Both the position numbers and the translations under genes were made by a program. From an uncultured bacterium (GTDB lineage: Bacteria; Bacillota_I; Bacilli_A; RFN20; CAG-826), in contig CASEVI010000001.1 in NCBI GenBank assembly GCA_949291375.1, forward strand, positions 380,980 to 444,979: a stretch of 64,000 nt of DNA, written 5' to 3'. This document shows, one piece after another, positions 63,861-64,000 of this stretch; the stretch's first letter is position 1; each line of letters opens with the position of its first letter. The notes under the pieces were generated by a model, which saw only the letters and a list, made by a program, of their open reading frames with translations, was not told the DNA's origin and did not search any database.

Positions 63861-64000
63861 GTTTTTTCCTCCATTTCAAAGAATTTGAAGGAGTTTCATC
63901 AATATCATTAATTAAAACTTCCAAAATATCTTCCATTGAGATAATTCCAACCATTTTATTGTTATCATAAACAATGGCTAAATGAACTTTTTCTCTATTT
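63853..64000 (-). CDS. Second CNNM/CorC-type protein, 5' part beyond the window edge
   Basis: Only the last 48 codons are visible: V-H-L-A-I-V-Y-D-N-N-K-M-V-G-I-I-S-M-E-D-I-L-E-V-L is the end of a CBS domain of the CNNM/CorC type, followed by a short basic tail and TAG (63853-63855). It aligns with residues 309-335 of the downstream paralogue and appears to lack that protein's C-terminal CorC_HlyC domain, so it is a short variant. It overlaps the next gene's ATG by 8 bases, suggesting translational coupling. Confidence 0.8.
   Translation of the reverse strand, partial: NREKVHLAIVYDNNKMVGIISMEDILEVLINDIDETPSNSLKWRKKHE

Overview
This 64 kb window is very AT-rich chromosomal DNA, densely packed and read with the standard bacterial code. 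Tryptophans in conserved proteins are TGG, and TGA is a rare stop. Gene content and order point to an anaerobic, probably uncultured member of the Bacillota near the Mollicutes/Erysipelotrichia branch. The signs are a desulfoferrodoxin and a flavodiiron oxygen reductase (anaerobe), a complete F-type ATP synthase whose b subunit looks like a lipoprotein as in mycoplasmas, a predicted sodium-type c subunit, T-box control of leuS, and an eroded form of the classic rqcH-gmk-priA-rsmB-rlmN-prpC-prkC-rpe-rpmB cluster. The lineage is inference; no rRNA lies in the window.

Layout. 1-5750: a phosphodiesterase cut by the left edge, an Orn/Lys/Arg decarboxylase, tRNA-His, a DUF1848 protein, divergent superoxide reductase and flavodiiron genes, and a MazG-like hydrolase. 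5751-11410: a glycerol module (GlpA-like flavoprotein with an Fe-S domain, second flavoprotein, DUF1667 protein, lipase-like protein, glycerol kinase). 11432-14722: four poorly recognisable lysine/asparagine-rich genes, including a degenerate AddB/Cas4-like protein and a gene split by one in-frame TGA. 14685-16331: a nucleoside kinase. 16447-23256: the atp operon. 23288-26404: ATP-grasp protein, pyrophosphatase, choline-kinase-like protein and TrmL. 26397-36720: the information-processing cluster, containing what looks like a catalytically dead RsmB and a PASTA-less kinase. 36999-42435: a Wadjet/MksBEF-type condensin operon (jetABC) with no jetD. 42484-46193: glycogen synthesis (glgC, glgD, glgA). 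46309-48918: T-box plus leuS. 49046-54165: coaX, a pantothenate-type ECF S component, pepV, a TrmB-M42 peptidase fusion and ytpR. 54162-58197: an HPr-kinase/PEPCK-like ATPase with an aminotransferase, divergent from a LacI-family regulator. 58253-60487: apt, tyrS, tRNA-Asp, tRNA-Phe. 60488-64000: a decayed AAA-ATPase relic, a membrane/coiled-coil protein and two tandem CNNM/CorC-type transporters, the second cut by the right edge.

How it fits together. Glycerol would enter glycolysis as dihydroxyacetone phosphate through GlpK and the flavoprotein set, glucose-1-phosphate is stored as glycogen, and the ATP synthase probably couples ATP to a sodium gradient. Oxygen is scavenged rather than respired. 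Two architectural habits recur. Many first genes have a -10 box only 6-10 bases before ATG and no Shine-Dalgarno (leaderless mRNAs), while most operon-internal genes have one. Most convergent gene pairs overlap at their stop codons. The strongest leads are the JetD-less Wadjet-type operon, the dead RsmB at its conserved locus, the two-carboxylate c subunit, the TrmB-peptidase fusion and the unknown cluster at 11432-14722.
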